The translations under genes were made by a program, and so were the position numbers. A stretch of DNA of 36,068 nucleotides. Source: Bacteroidota bacterium. GTDB taxonomy: Bacteria; Bacteroidota; Bacteroidia; Flavobacteriales; Schleiferiaceae. Below, in pieces: positions 8,489-18,220 of the stretch. The notes under the pieces are model-generated. The model was not told the DNA's origin and did no database searches. It saw only the letters and a list, made by a program, of their open reading frames with translations. The first letter of the stretch is position 1. Each line of letters opens with the position of its first letter. The DNA is taken from positions 1 through 36,068 of the forward strand of contig PZPA01000006.1 in the NCBI GenBank assembly GCA_003045825.1. Reading direction: 5' to 3'.

Positions 8489-9939
8489 AACTACTAAAAG
8501 ACTTGCTTTACGGGGTCCGCATCCAAGAAATTGTCGGGAATACTCAAATTGCTATTGAGAGTGTTTGCTACGACAGCAGAAAATCGGCAAAAAATGCACT
8601 TTTCGTGGCCATTTCTGGTACGCAAGTAGACGGTCACGACTATATCGAAACCGCACTTGATGCAGGTGCTATTGCAGTAGTGTGTGAAAAAATCCCTGCA
8701 AAAACAAGGACAGGCATTCATTACATTCAAACCAAAGACAGTGCCTTCGCGTTGAGCGCTGTTGCAGCGAATTGGTTTGGAAATCCTAGTGAGGAAATGA
8801 AGGTCATTGGGGTCACCGGTACAAACGGTAAAACCACCGTAGCAACGCTACTCTTCAACCTATTTAGCGAACTTGAAGGAGAACTCTGCGGGCTGCTGAG
8901 CACCATAGCAGTGCGTATTGGAAGAGCAACCCTGCCAGCCACGCATACCACACCCGATGCATTGGCCGTTCAAGAGCATATGCGTGCTATGGCAGATGCC
9001 GGCGTGAAGTACTGCTTTATGGAAGTGAGTTCTCACGCCTTGGTACAACACCGTGCCGCACATGTGGATTTTGACGTTGCTGTCTTCACTAATATTACCC
9101 GAGACCACCTGGATTATCACGGTGATATGAACGGGTATATTGCAGCGAAAAAAATACTCTTCGACGGGCTAAAATCGGAAGCTATAGCCCTGTATAACGA
9201 GGATACCAAACACGGCCCAACAATGATTAGCCAAACAAAGGCTAAGGTGAAGAGCTACGCATTGAAGTTCCCTGCAGATTATAAGGTGAAAATTTTAGAA
9301 CGTCGGTTCGACGGAATGCTTTTAACGTTGAACGATCAAGAGTGTTGGTCACGCATTTTAGGTGATTTCAACGCTTATAACCTATGTGCCATTTATGCGG
9401 TTGGTGTGGAATTGGGCAAAGACCCGCTTCAATTGCTTACCGCCATTAGCCTCCTTAAATCCGTGGACGGTCGGTTCCAAACTATTCAGGGAAAGAACAT
9501 CACAGCCGTGGTGGATTACGCGCACACACCCGACGCACTTCAAAATGTGCTAAGCACCATCAATGACCTCAACCAGGGACGTGGAAAGGTCATCACAGTG
9601 GTGGGATGTGGCGGTAATAGAGACAAAGGAAAACGTCCTCAAATGGCCGCCATTGCAGCGAATGAAAGCAATAAAGTCATATTGACAAGTGACAACCCAC
9701 GCAACGAAGAACCCAACGCGATACTCGCAGATATGGAGGCCGGCTTGAGTCCCGACCAAAAGGCAAGAACCTTGACCATTGAAGACCGCGCGCAAGCTAT
9801 CAAGAGCGCGCTTATGCTCGCACAAACAGGCGATATCATTCTCATTGCGGGGAAAGGCCATGAAAAATACCAAGAAATCAAAGGAGAACGTACGCACTTC
9901 GATGATGTCGAAGAGGTACAAAACTTCCTAAACAACTAA
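8485..9939 (+). CDS. murE: UDP-MurNAc-tripeptide synthetase, meso-DAP type
   Basis: [35 protein letters not shown] (DNPR motif associated with meso-DAP specificity); GKGHEKYQ. Confidence 0.95.
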   Translation: MKLLKDLLYGVRIQEIVGNTQIAIESVCYDSRKSAKNALFVAISGTQVDGHDYIETALDAGAIAVVCEKIPAKTRTGIHYIQTKDSAFALSAVAANWFGNPSEEMKVIGVTGTNGKTTVATLLFNLFSELEGELCGLLSTIAVRIGRATLPATHTTPDALAVQEHMRAMADAGVKYCFMEVSSHALVQHRAAHVDFDVAVFTNITRDHLDYHGDMNGYIAAKKILFDGLKSEAIALYNEDTKHGPTMISQTKAKVKSYALKFPADYKVKILERRFDGMLLTLNDQECWSRILGDFNAYNLCAIYAVGVELGKDPLQLLTAISLLKSVDGRFQTIQGKNITAVVDYAHTPDALQNVLSTINDLNQGRGKVITVVGCGGNRDKGKRPQMAAIAANESNKVILTSDNPRNEEPNAILADMEAGLSPDQKARTLTIEDRAQAIKSALMLAQTGDIILIAGKGHEKYQEIKGERTHFDDVEEVQNFLNN

Positions 9940-9941
9940 TT

Positions 9942-11177
9942 ATGCTGTACTACCTATTCACTTATTTGGACCAAGCATACGACATCCCGGGCGCTGGTGT
10001 CTTCCAATACATCACTTTCCGTGCTGCTATGGCGGTGATTACCTCTTTAATTATCTCCATGTTGTTTGGCAAGCGATTGATTGATCGATTGCAGCGTCTG
10101 CAAGTCGGTGAAACGGTTCGCGATTTAGGTTTAGAAGGACAAACGCAAAAAGCAGGAACGCCAACCATGGGCGGTGTGATCATTATTCTGGCCATTGTGG
10201 TTCCAACGCTGCTTTGGGCAAAATTGGACAATATCTACATTCTGTTAATGCTCATTTCTACCCTGTGGATGGGGGCAATTGGGTTCCTCGACGATTATAT
10301 CAAGGTTTTCAAAAAAGATAAAAAAGGACTGCGCGGCATTTTTAAGGTCATAGGACAAATTGTGCTTGGAATTATTGTTGGCAGTACGCTGTATTTCCAT
10401 CCTGATGTAACAATCAAAGAAAAGCAACCTGTGCTCGAAACGACCTCGTGGGAAGTAGGCGAGGAAGCGCCAGCGGCGACCTATGGTGATGCATCAAAGA
10501 GCTCAAAGACAACACTGCCTTTCTTGAAGGACAATGAATTTGATTACGATATTTTCACACGATGGATGGGACCTTCAGGGGCGAATTGGACCTGGTTGGT
10601 GTACATTTTTGCGGTCATCTTTATCATTACCGCTGTCTCTAACGGAGCCAATTTAACCGACGGATTGGACGGCTTAGCGACGGGTACTTCCGCAATTGCC
10701 GGAACGGCTCTTTTGGTACTGGCGTATGTCAGTGGTTCCATCGTCTTCTCCAGCTACTTAAACATCATGTACATCCCTGAATCAGGGGAGCTCGTGATTT
10801 TCACGGCTGCTTTTATCGGTGCCGCAATCGGATTCTTATGGTACAATAGTTTTCCGGCCCAAGTCTTCATGGGCGATACAGGCTCACTCGCTATAGGGGC
10901 AATTATAGCCGTCATAGCACTGGCCGTGCGTAAGGAATTCTTATTGCCCATTATCGCGGGTGTTTTCTTAGCAGAGAACGTGAGTGTAATTCTGCAAGTG
11001 AGCTATTTCAAATACACGAAGAAGAAGCACGGGGAAGGCCGTCGAATTTTCTTGATGAGCCCACTTCACCACCATTACCAAAAGAAAGGATTTCCAGAGA
11101 CCAAAATTGTTACGCGATTCTGGATTGTAGGAATCATGCTCGCCGTATTAGCTATTGCAACCCTAAAGCTCAGATAA
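9942..11177 (+). CDS. mraY: Phospho-MurNAc-pentapeptide transferase
   Basis: [63 protein letters not shown]. Central hydrophilic insert ([31 protein letters not shown]). Confidence 0.96.
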   Translation: MLYYLFTYLDQAYDIPGAGVFQYITFRAAMAVITSLIISMLFGKRLIDRLQRLQVGETVRDLGLEGQTQKAGTPTMGGVIIILAIVVPTLLWAKLDNIYILLMLISTLWMGAIGFLDDYIKVFKKDKKGLRGIFKVIGQIVLGIIVGSTLYFHPDVTIKEKQPVLETTSWEVGEEAPAATYGDASKSSKTTLPFLKDNEFDYDIFTRWMGPSGANWTWLVYIFAVIFIITAVSNGANLTDGLDGLATGTSAIAGTALLVLAYVSGSIVFSSYLNIMYIPESGELVIFTAAFIGAAIGFLWYNSFPAQVFMGDTGSLAIGAIIAVIALAVRKEFLLPIIAGVFLAENVSVILQVSYFKYTKKKHGEGRRIFLMSPLHHHYQKKGFPETKIVTRFWIVGIMLAVLAIATLKLR

Positions 11178-11178
11178 G

Positions 11179-12543
11179 TTGAATCATCCGTATCCAAATA
11201 TCGCCATAGTAGGTGCCGGTATCAGCGGTATGGGTGCTGCGCATTTAGCGTATGCCTTGGGTATTCCTGCCTTTCTCAGTGATGCGAAACCGCTTAAAGC
11301 GAAGGACAAAGAACTTCTTGAGCAGTGGGGCATAGGCTATGAAGAGAATGGACACAGTATGGACCGACTAAAAGCAGCGGCGGCCGTAATTAAGAGCCCG
11401 GGGATTCCACACACCTCCGCAACCATTCAAGAGTTGAAAAATGCCGGGAGAATTGTTTTGGGTGAAGTGGATTGGGCCGCCCAATACACAAAAGCCAAAC
11501 TGATCGGAATCACTGGAAGTAACGGTAAAACGACAACCGCTACGTTGTGCCACCACATCATCGCAGCGGAAAAAGATGCTGTTTTGGCGGGAAATATTGG
11601 TCAAAGTTTGGCGGGCACGCTCGCGGACCGAATGCAGCAGGGACAGCCGGATCCTGAAGTGGTGGTTTTGGAGTTGAGCAGTTTCCAGCTGGACGATGTA
11701 GTGCAACTAAAATTGGACCAGGGCATACTGACAAATATTACCCCGGACCACCTCGACCGGTATGAATACGACATACGAAAATATGCAGCCAGTAAAATGC
11801 AATTGGCCACTTATACCACAGGACACTTTATCTACTGCGACGATGACCCCATTACAAAATCCGCTTTAGAGGAATGGTTGCAACAGCATCCCAACCCTCC
11901 AACACTACTGGCTTATGGAGCTGACGCACCGGCCGGTCCTCATAGAACAACAACGCAAGAAAATAAAACAATAACCATTCAACTAAATAACGAAGCAATG
12001 ACTATTGAAGAACTCGCTTTACAAGGAAAGCACAACATGTACAACAGCATGGCCGCTGGATTAAGCAGCCGCTTGATGAACATTAGAAAAGAAACTGTTC
12101 GCAAACAACTTTCGACGTTTGATTCGCTCGAACACCGTTTAGAAAGTGTCCTAAACATCAGCGGTGTAGAATATATCAACGACAGTAAGGCAACGAATGT
12201 AAACGCTACCTATTACGCGCTGGAATGCCAGAACAAGCCCGTGGTTTGGATCGTGGGTGGTGTGGATAAAGGAAATGATTATTCCGAATTGCTCTCGTTG
12301 GTGAAAGGCAAAGTGAAAGGCATTGTTGCATTGGGTTTGGACAATGAAAAAATCAAAGCCGCTTTTGGAGAAGTTCCCGTCATCGCTGAGGCAGATACAA
12401 TGAAAGACGCCGTTCGTGCAGCTTCAAAAATGGCCGATAAAGGTGATGTTGTGCTGCTCAGTCCTTGTTGCGCATCCTTTGATCTCTTTGAAAGCTATGA
12501 AGATCGCGGACGCCAATTCAAAAATGCAGTACGCATGCTCTAA
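11179..12543 (+). CDS. murD: UDP-MurNAc-L-alanine:D-glutamate ligase
   Basis: GAGISGMGAAHLA, GITGSNGKTTTATL, LELSSFQLD, NDSKATN; TTG start two bases after the mraY stop. Confidence 0.95.
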   Translation: MNHPYPNIAIVGAGISGMGAAHLAYALGIPAFLSDAKPLKAKDKELLEQWGIGYEENGHSMDRLKAAAAVIKSPGIPHTSATIQELKNAGRIVLGEVDWAAQYTKAKLIGITGSNGKTTTATLCHHIIAAEKDAVLAGNIGQSLAGTLADRMQQGQPDPEVVVLELSSFQLDDVVQLKLDQGILTNITPDHLDRYEYDIRKYAASKMQLATYTTGHFIYCDDDPITKSALEEWLQQHPNPPTLLAYGADAPAGPHRTTTQENKTITIQLNNEAMTIEELALQGKHNMYNSMAAGLSSRLMNIRKETVRKQLSTFDSLEHRLESVLNISGVEYINDSKATNVNATYYALECQNKPVVWIVGGVDKGNDYSELLSLVKGKVKGIVALGLDNEKIKAAFGEVPVIAEADTMKDAVRAASKMADKGDVVLLSPCCASFDLFESYEDRGRQFKNAVRML

Positions 12544-12554
12544 GATAGGATACG

Positions 12555-13739
12555 GTGAACTCGGTCAATAAATATCTAAAAGGGGACCAATTCCTTTGGG
12601 GCCTCATTCTTCTGCTCATGCTAGTGAGCTTCTTGCCTATCTACAGTGCGAGCAGCTCCCTTGCGTACAAATTCAGCGGAGGGAACACCTTTAAATTTTT
12701 GACTCGACACCTCCTCCACTTAGTCCTTGGCGGATTCTTTTTGTACAGCGTGCATCGACTGAATTTTAGGATCATAGGCAAATTTTCAATCATCATTCTA
12801 CCCGCTGCTATCGTACTTCTTATCGTTACTTTATTCCAAGGAACGACAATGGGCGGCGCAAATGCTGCACGTTGGGTGCGCATCCCGGTATTAAATATGA
12901 GTTTTCAAACCTCAGCCTTTGCTTCGTTAGCGCTGCTGGTTTGGCTCGCCCGGTGGTTAGCGAAACCTAGAGACTTTGCCTTATTTAAAAGCCTATACTT
13001 TCCGCTTGGAGCCATTGCCCTAACCCTAATTTTTATTTTACCGGCCGATTTCTCCACGACCGCCATCATCTTCGGTATGACCTTCATCCTCATGATTGCC
13101 GCCGGAGTCCCCTGGAAGCATTTGGGTAAAATCATCGGTATAGGAGCGGCAGGCCTCACACTTTTCATCTTAATCATTCTTGCCTTCCCCGGCATTTCCA
13201 ATAGAGTGGATACCTGGAAATCTCGTATCGTCAACTTTGGCGCCACAGATTCCGATGCTTCTTACCAAACGGACCTGGCAAAAATGGCCATTGCCGAAGG
13301 ACAACTCTTTGGGAAAGGTCCCGGAAAAAGCGTTCAGAAAAATTTCTTACCCCAATCAAATTCGGATTTCGTTTTTGCCGTAATAACAGAAGAATATGGC
13401 CTCCTAGGCGCAAGCGGTGTAGTACTCTTGTATATGGCACTGTTTCGACGTTTTGTTCGAATCGCACGGCGCGCACACACTAGGTTTGGTACATTACTAG
13501 TGTTAGCTGCGGCCTCCGGCATGATCCTACAAACCCTAGTGAATATGGGTGTAGCCACTAACCTGATGCCTGTCACAGGACAAACCCTCCCCTTTTTAAG
13601 CGCAGGAGGCTCCTCAATATGGATGACCTGTATCGCTTTGGGAATCATCTTAAGCGTTAGCCATACGGATGTCGAAAAGGTGGTTGGGGTGAGCGCACAA
13701 AGCCAAGAGGAAAACCAAAACGCTAAAGCCCATGTCTAA
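12555..13739 (+). CDS. ftsW: SEDS-family septal peptidoglycan polymerase FtsW
   Basis: Multi-TM SEDS protein; NMGVATNLMPVTGQTLPFLSAGGSSIW motif; GTG start. Confidence 0.93.
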   Translation: MNSVNKYLKGDQFLWGLILLLMLVSFLPIYSASSSLAYKFSGGNTFKFLTRHLLHLVLGGFFLYSVHRLNFRIIGKFSIIILPAAIVLLIVTLFQGTTMGGANAARWVRIPVLNMSFQTSAFASLALLVWLARWLAKPRDFALFKSLYFPLGAIALTLIFILPADFSTTAIIFGMTFILMIAAGVPWKHLGKIIGIGAAGLTLFILIILAFPGISNRVDTWKSRIVNFGATDSDASYQTDLAKMAIAEGQLFGKGPGKSVQKNFLPQSNSDFVFAVITEEYGLLGASGVVLLYMALFRRFVRIARRAHTRFGTLLVLAAASGMILQTLVNMGVATNLMPVTGQTLPFLSAGGSSIWMTCIALGIILSVSHTDVEKVVGVSAQSQEENQNAKAHV

Positions 13740-14817
13740 AAGTTTTATCATCAGCGGTGGCGGAACCGGCGGACATATTTTCCCAGCTTTGAGCATTGCT
13801 CATGGACTCAAGGCGCAATACCCTGATGCCGAAATCCATTTTATAGGAGCCAAAGGCAAGATGGAAATGACCAGAGTGCCTGCTGCGGGCTTTTCGATAA
13901 CCGGCGTGCCTATCGCGGGGATTAATCGACAAAAACCATGGAAAAGCTGGAGTGTTCCCTTCAAACTGATCTATGCACTATGGCTTTGTCGTAAGATTTT
14001 AAAACTGCGCAAACCGGATGCCGTGATAGGAACAGGCGGTTATGCAAGCGGGCCGGCATTACTGATGGCGCAAAGAATGGGAATCCCTACCGTAGTTCAG
14101 GAGCAAAACAGCTTCGCTGGTGTGACCAACATAAAACTAGGCGCTAAGGCAAAAATCATATGCACTGCTTATAAAAATGCAGAACGGTTTTTTCCTGCCG
14201 ACAAAGTGCAACTTACAGGAAATCCGGTGCGAAAGGAATTTACTGTGGCGCTTCCAGATCAAGGGGAAAGTAAAAAGAAATTGGGCCTTGACTCGAAACG
14301 ACCAACACTTCTCGTACTGGGTGGAAGTCTAGGTGCAAGAGCGGTAAACCAACAAATGGAAAAGAGCCTTTCAACCCTCCTAGGCCAGGGCTGGCAGATC
14401 TATTGGCAATGCGGTAAACTCTACGAAGAAGAATACGTGGCTTTTACATCGGATGAGGTGAAAGTTCATGCATTTATTGACGATATGGCCACTGCCTATG
14501 CCGCATCAGATGCCATCGTAAGCCGCGCAGGTGCGGGTACCTTAAGTGAACTCTGTTTGATCGGTAAAGCTTCCGTTTTAATCCCAAGTCCGAACGTGGC
14601 CGAAGACCATCAAACACATAATGCGCGTGCTTTGAGCGAAAAAGGTGCAGCCGTGCTCATTCCTGAAATAGAATTGGACCAGCGCTTTAACATTGAACTT
14701 GAGGCCCTCTATCAAAACACAAAGCGCAGGGACCGACTAGGTGAGAACATAAAAAAACTGGCCCTCCCCAATGCAACCCAGGACATATGTACCCTTATTA
14801 ACGAATTAACGGCGTGA
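13732..14817 (+). CDS. murG: UDP-GlcNAc:undecaprenyl-PP-MurNAc-pentapeptide transferase
   Basis: SGGGTGGHIFPALSIA, QEQNSFAGVTN, GGSLGARAVN, SRAGAGTLSEL. Confidence 0.96.
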   Translation: MSKSFIISGGGTGGHIFPALSIAHGLKAQYPDAEIHFIGAKGKMEMTRVPAAGFSITGVPIAGINRQKPWKSWSVPFKLIYALWLCRKILKLRKPDAVIGTGGYASGPALLMAQRMGIPTVVQEQNSFAGVTNIKLGAKAKIICTAYKNAERFFPADKVQLTGNPVRKEFTVALPDQGESKKKLGLDSKRPTLLVLGGSLGARAVNQQMEKSLSTLLGQGWQIYWQCGKLYEEEYVAFTSDEVKVHAFIDDMATAYAASDAIVSRAGAGTLSELCLIGKASVLIPSPNVAEDHQTHNARALSEKGAAVLIPEIELDQRFNIELEALYQNTKRRDRLGENIKKLALPNATQDICTLINELTA

Positions 14818-16118
14818 CAAATAAAGAATCACATATCGTTTTTATTGGGATTGGCGGGATCGGCATGAGTGCTTTGGCGCGGCATTTTCTGCACAGAGCT
14901 GTTCCTGTTTTTGGCTTTGACCGAACCAGGACACCCTTGACCGAAGCCTTGGAAAAGGAAGGTGCCATTGTTTGCTACAACGACGATGTGAATGCCTACC
15001 CAGGATGGTCTGCAGACGAAACGACTGTCATTTACACGCCCGCCATAGCCGCTTCTCATCCGTGGAGGTTGTTTTTTGAAAAATTCCAACCGATCAAACG
15101 TGCAGAAGCGCTCGGGTTAGTGACGAAAGGGCACAAGACTTTAGCAGTTGCCGGGACACATGGAAAAACCAGTACGAGCGCTATCCTTACCCACCTTTTG
15201 ACGGAATCAGGTTTAGATCCTACGGCTTTTATCGGCGGAATCTTAAGCGCATCAGGCACCAACTACAGGCTTGGAAAAAGCCCCTGGATGATTGTGGAAG
15301 CCGATGAATTTGACCGTTCCTTCCTGCATCTGCATCCCACCGCCGCCGCAATTACAACGGCAGATGCAGATCATCTAGACATCTATGCTGATGAAACCGA
15401 TTTAACCAACACCTTCGCTGCGTTTATCCAACAAGTCGACGGCCCGACTTTCTCTGGGACGGAATTAAAAAATACTGTACCTATAGGCGCAGCCCATGAT
15501 ACTGCCTTTGCCAGCAATGTTCGCGCAGATCAAGGGGCCTATTCGTTTACGCTACATTTAGGCGAACGTTCTGCGGACACGAAGCTCTTTATGCCAGGCA
15601 AGCACAACGTATACAATGCCGTGCTAGCCGCAGCGCTTGCCCAATATGCAGGTGCTAGCTTGGAAAACATCGTCCGTGCACTGCCCTCCTTTGCAGGAAT
15701 CAAACGCAGGTTTGAATACCATCTAAAGGAAACATCTATACTCATAGAAGACTACGCGCACCATCCTACGGAGCTTAAAGCACTTCTTGACAGCGTTACA
15801 GAGATGTACCCAAACAAAAAAATAGCATTGTGCTTTCAGCCTCATTTATACAGCAGGACAAGAGATTTCTTTGCTGGATTTGTTTCGCAACTTAAACGCG
15901 CTGACCACTGTTTTCTTTTACCTATTTATGCGGCACGTGAACATCCCATTGATGGAATAAGTTCCGATGCCCTAGCGGCCAAAATATCCGGCGCCACAGT
16001 ATGCGATGCCAGTAGGCTTGCTGAAGCAGTTTTCGCGGCACATTGCGACGTTGTGCTTGCCGTAGGCGCAGGAGATATTGGAGATACTGTACCTCATTTA
16101 AAAGCCGTTTTGCGATGA
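14814..16118 (+). CDS. murC: UDP-MurNAc:L-alanine ligase
   Basis: GIGGIGMSALAR, AVAGTHGKTSTSAIL, EADEFDRSFL, EDYAHHPTELKA; GTG start overlapping the murG stop (GTGA). Confidence 0.95.
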   Translation: MTNKESHIVFIGIGGIGMSALARHFLHRAVPVFGFDRTRTPLTEALEKEGAIVCYNDDVNAYPGWSADETTVIYTPAIAASHPWRLFFEKFQPIKRAEALGLVTKGHKTLAVAGTHGKTSTSAILTHLLTESGLDPTAFIGGILSASGTNYRLGKSPWMIVEADEFDRSFLHLHPTAAAITTADADHLDIYADETDLTNTFAAFIQQVDGPTFSGTELKNTVPIGAAHDTAFASNVRADQGAYSFTLHLGERSADTKLFMPGKHNVYNAVLAAALAQYAGASLENIVRALPSFAGIKRRFEYHLKETSILIEDYAHHPTELKALLDSVTEMYPNKKIALCFQPHLYSRTRDFFAGFVSQLKRADHCFLLPIYAAREHPIDGISSDALAAKISGATVCDASRLAEAVFAAHCDVVLAVGAGDIGDTVPHLKAVLR

Positions 16119-16843
16119 AAAAGAAACGACTTTTATATACCACGCTTAGTGTCATCCTGGGCTCAGGACTGATTTTCTGTACCGTACTGAGTAAAAACCA
16201 TTGGAAATCTGCCACTTTCAAAAACGTAGATATACGTTTTCAATATTCTGATAATCAAGCAGTTGTAGTTGGCTCTGAGGTATCACCGTTGATCGATGAA
16301 TTTTTAGCTTCACAACCCGATTCTAGTGCCTTGAGTGTCCCTGCATTTTTGTTAGAAACCTCTTTGGAAGCCCTGCCGTACGTGGCGGATGCACAGGTAT
16401 ATTGGAATTTAAAGGAGTCTTTAGTTATAACGATAGAAGCGAAGCAAGCAAAAGCGAAGGTATATATGAACGGCCAGCAGTTTTTATTGACGCAAGAACA
16501 CGAGCTCATAAGAGCGCCAAAGCAAACGCCTTTGGATTTACCCATCATTACTGGCGTTAAAGACAGTGCGAGTGCTGCTAGAGCTGGAGGGCTATTAGAC
16601 CAGGTGATTGGCAGTCCCGCATTCACTATGGACGGTCTCGCGCAGATGGCGGTAACCGAATCGAGTGTTGTGTTGATTCCTCAAGGATATCCGCACCGCA
16701 TTCTGGCAAATACCGGAAAAGAATTGGCCGGTGACCTTCGAAAGTTAAGTGCCTTCTATGCCGCTAAACCGACGCAAGAACTAGAGGACATAAAAAGCAT
16801 TGACTTGCGATATAAGAACCAAGTAGTAAGCACAACGAGATGA
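16115..16843 (+). CDS. ftsQ: Cell division protein FtsQ/DivIB-like
   Basis: Single N-terminal TM, POTRA-like segment, position between murC and ftsA. Start at ATG 16115 (MKKKRLLYTT); the listed 16043 start is inside murC. Confidence 0.85.
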   Translation: MKKKRLLYTTLSVILGSGLIFCTVLSKNHWKSATFKNVDIRFQYSDNQAVVVGSEVSPLIDEFLASQPDSSALSVPAFLLETSLEALPYVADAQVYWNLKESLVITIEAKQAKAKVYMNGQQFLLTQEHELIRAPKQTPLDLPIITGVKDSASAARAGGLLDQVIGSPAFTMDGLAQMAVTESSVVLIPQGYPHRILANTGKELAGDLRKLSAFYAAKPTQELEDIKSIDLRYKNQVVSTTR

Positions 16844-18210
16844 TACAAAACGCCCCCTTAGCAGTAGGTCTTGACATTGGAACCACTAAAATTGTTGCCG
16901 TAGTGGGCCGATTAAACGAGCACCGCAAGATTGAAGTCTTGGGTATCGGAAAAAGCAAAAGCCTCGGTGTCCAGCGCGGTGTGGTGGCAAACATCACGCT
17001 CACCATCGAAAGTATTCAAGCCGCGGTAAAGATGGCCGAAGAAAACTCCGGTCTCAAGATCACCGAGGTCATGGTGGGTATTGCTGGTCAGCACATCCGC
17101 TCCATGCAACATTCAGACTATATCATGCGCGAAGATGCGGAAGCCATCATCAATGTTAATGATCTCGAGTCTCTGCAGAAAAACGTACACAATCTAGTCA
17201 TGATGCCCGGCGAACAGATACTGCACGCCTTGCCTCAGGAGTACAAAGTAGACGGCGACGCCAACATCGTGAATCCTCAGGGGATGTATGGCTCAAGGTT
17301 AGAAGCCAATTTTCATATAGTCGTCGGACAGATTGCATCAATAAAGAATATTGCGCGCTGTGTCGAACAAAGTGAACTTAAGGTGGGAGATATTACTCTT
17401 GAACCGCTGGCTTCTGCCGCTGCAGTTCTCGCTGAAGAAGAAAAAGATGCCGGTGTTGTTTTAGTAGATATCGGTGGTGGAACCACTGACATAGCAATCT
17501 TCAAGGATCATATTATCCGCCATACTGCGGTCATCCCATTTGGTGGGAAGGTCATCACTGAGGACATCAAAGAAGGATGTGAGATCATAGAAAAACAAGC
17601 AGAAACTTTGAAAGTGAAGTTTGGCTCTGCATGGCCAGGGGAGAACAAAGACAATGAGATAGTGAGCATCCCTGGATTGCGCGGAAGACCGCCAAAGGAA
17701 ATTAGCTTAAAGACCTTATCGAAGATTATCAATGCACGTGTTCGTGAGATCATGGAAAGCGTTATTGCGGAAATTCGCAACTACCAGCAAAACGATCCTC
17801 GGAAACGACTTATCGGCGGTATTGTGCTTACCGGTGGTGGTTCGCAGCTGAAACACATGAGCCAATTAGTGGAATACCTCACAGGAATGCCCACGCGCAT
17901 TGGCTACCCGAACGAGCATTTAGCCAGCGGGTATGTCAAAGAATTGGCCTCACCAGTATATGCAACTTCCATTGGATTATTAAGTATGGCCTTGGAATCA
18001 CAAGACCATCCTATGGCCTATGACCCGAGAGAAACGGAACAACCCATCGTTCCTGAAGCTCCCGCGGCAGAAGACGAACAGATTGAAGAGGTTGAAGGCG
18101 CTCCTAACCAAACGGGAAGTACACAAGCAGCGCCGCGTAAAGATCCTTTCTGGAAAGGCTTTATGAACAACATCAGAGAATGGCTAGAAAACGACGAAGA
18201 CATCGAATAA
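16840..18210 (+). CDS. ftsA: Cell division protein FtsA
   Basis: AVGLDIGTTKIVAVVG, VLVDIGGGTTDIAIF, GGIVLTGGGSQLKHM; C-terminal amphipathic helix KDPFWKGFMNNIREWL. Confidence 0.96.
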   Translation: MIQNAPLAVGLDIGTTKIVAVVGRLNEHRKIEVLGIGKSKSLGVQRGVVANITLTIESIQAAVKMAEENSGLKITEVMVGIAGQHIRSMQHSDYIMREDAEAIINVNDLESLQKNVHNLVMMPGEQILHALPQEYKVDGDANIVNPQGMYGSRLEANFHIVVGQIASIKNIARCVEQSELKVGDITLEPLASAAAVLAEEEKDAGVVLVDIGGGTTDIAIFKDHIIRHTAVIPFGGKVITEDIKEGCEIIEKQAETLKVKFGSAWPGENKDNEIVSIPGLRGRPPKEISLKTLSKIINARVREIMESVIAEIRNYQQNDPRKRLIGGIVLTGGGSQLKHMSQLVEYLTGMPTRIGYPNEHLASGYVKELASPVYATSIGLLSMALESQDHPMAYDPRETEQPIVPEAPAAEDEQIEEVEGAPNQTGSTQAAPRKDPFWKGFMNNIREWLENDEDIE

Positions 18211-18220
18211 CCTGACAACC

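Noticed and set aside
8494-9935. Minus-strand ORFs opposite murE (8494-8730, 8727-8951, 8860-9120, 9550-9921, 9639-9935)
   Set aside because: Antisense to conserved murE; no recognisable domains.
10411-10540. Hydrophilic insertion in MraY as a novel domain
   Set aside because: A central insert is, to my knowledge, a lineage feature of Bacteroidota MraY; no evidence of novelty here.
12641-13648. Antisense ORFs within ftsW
   Set aside because: Shadow ORFs of a hydrophobic gene; no independent start signals or family resemblance.
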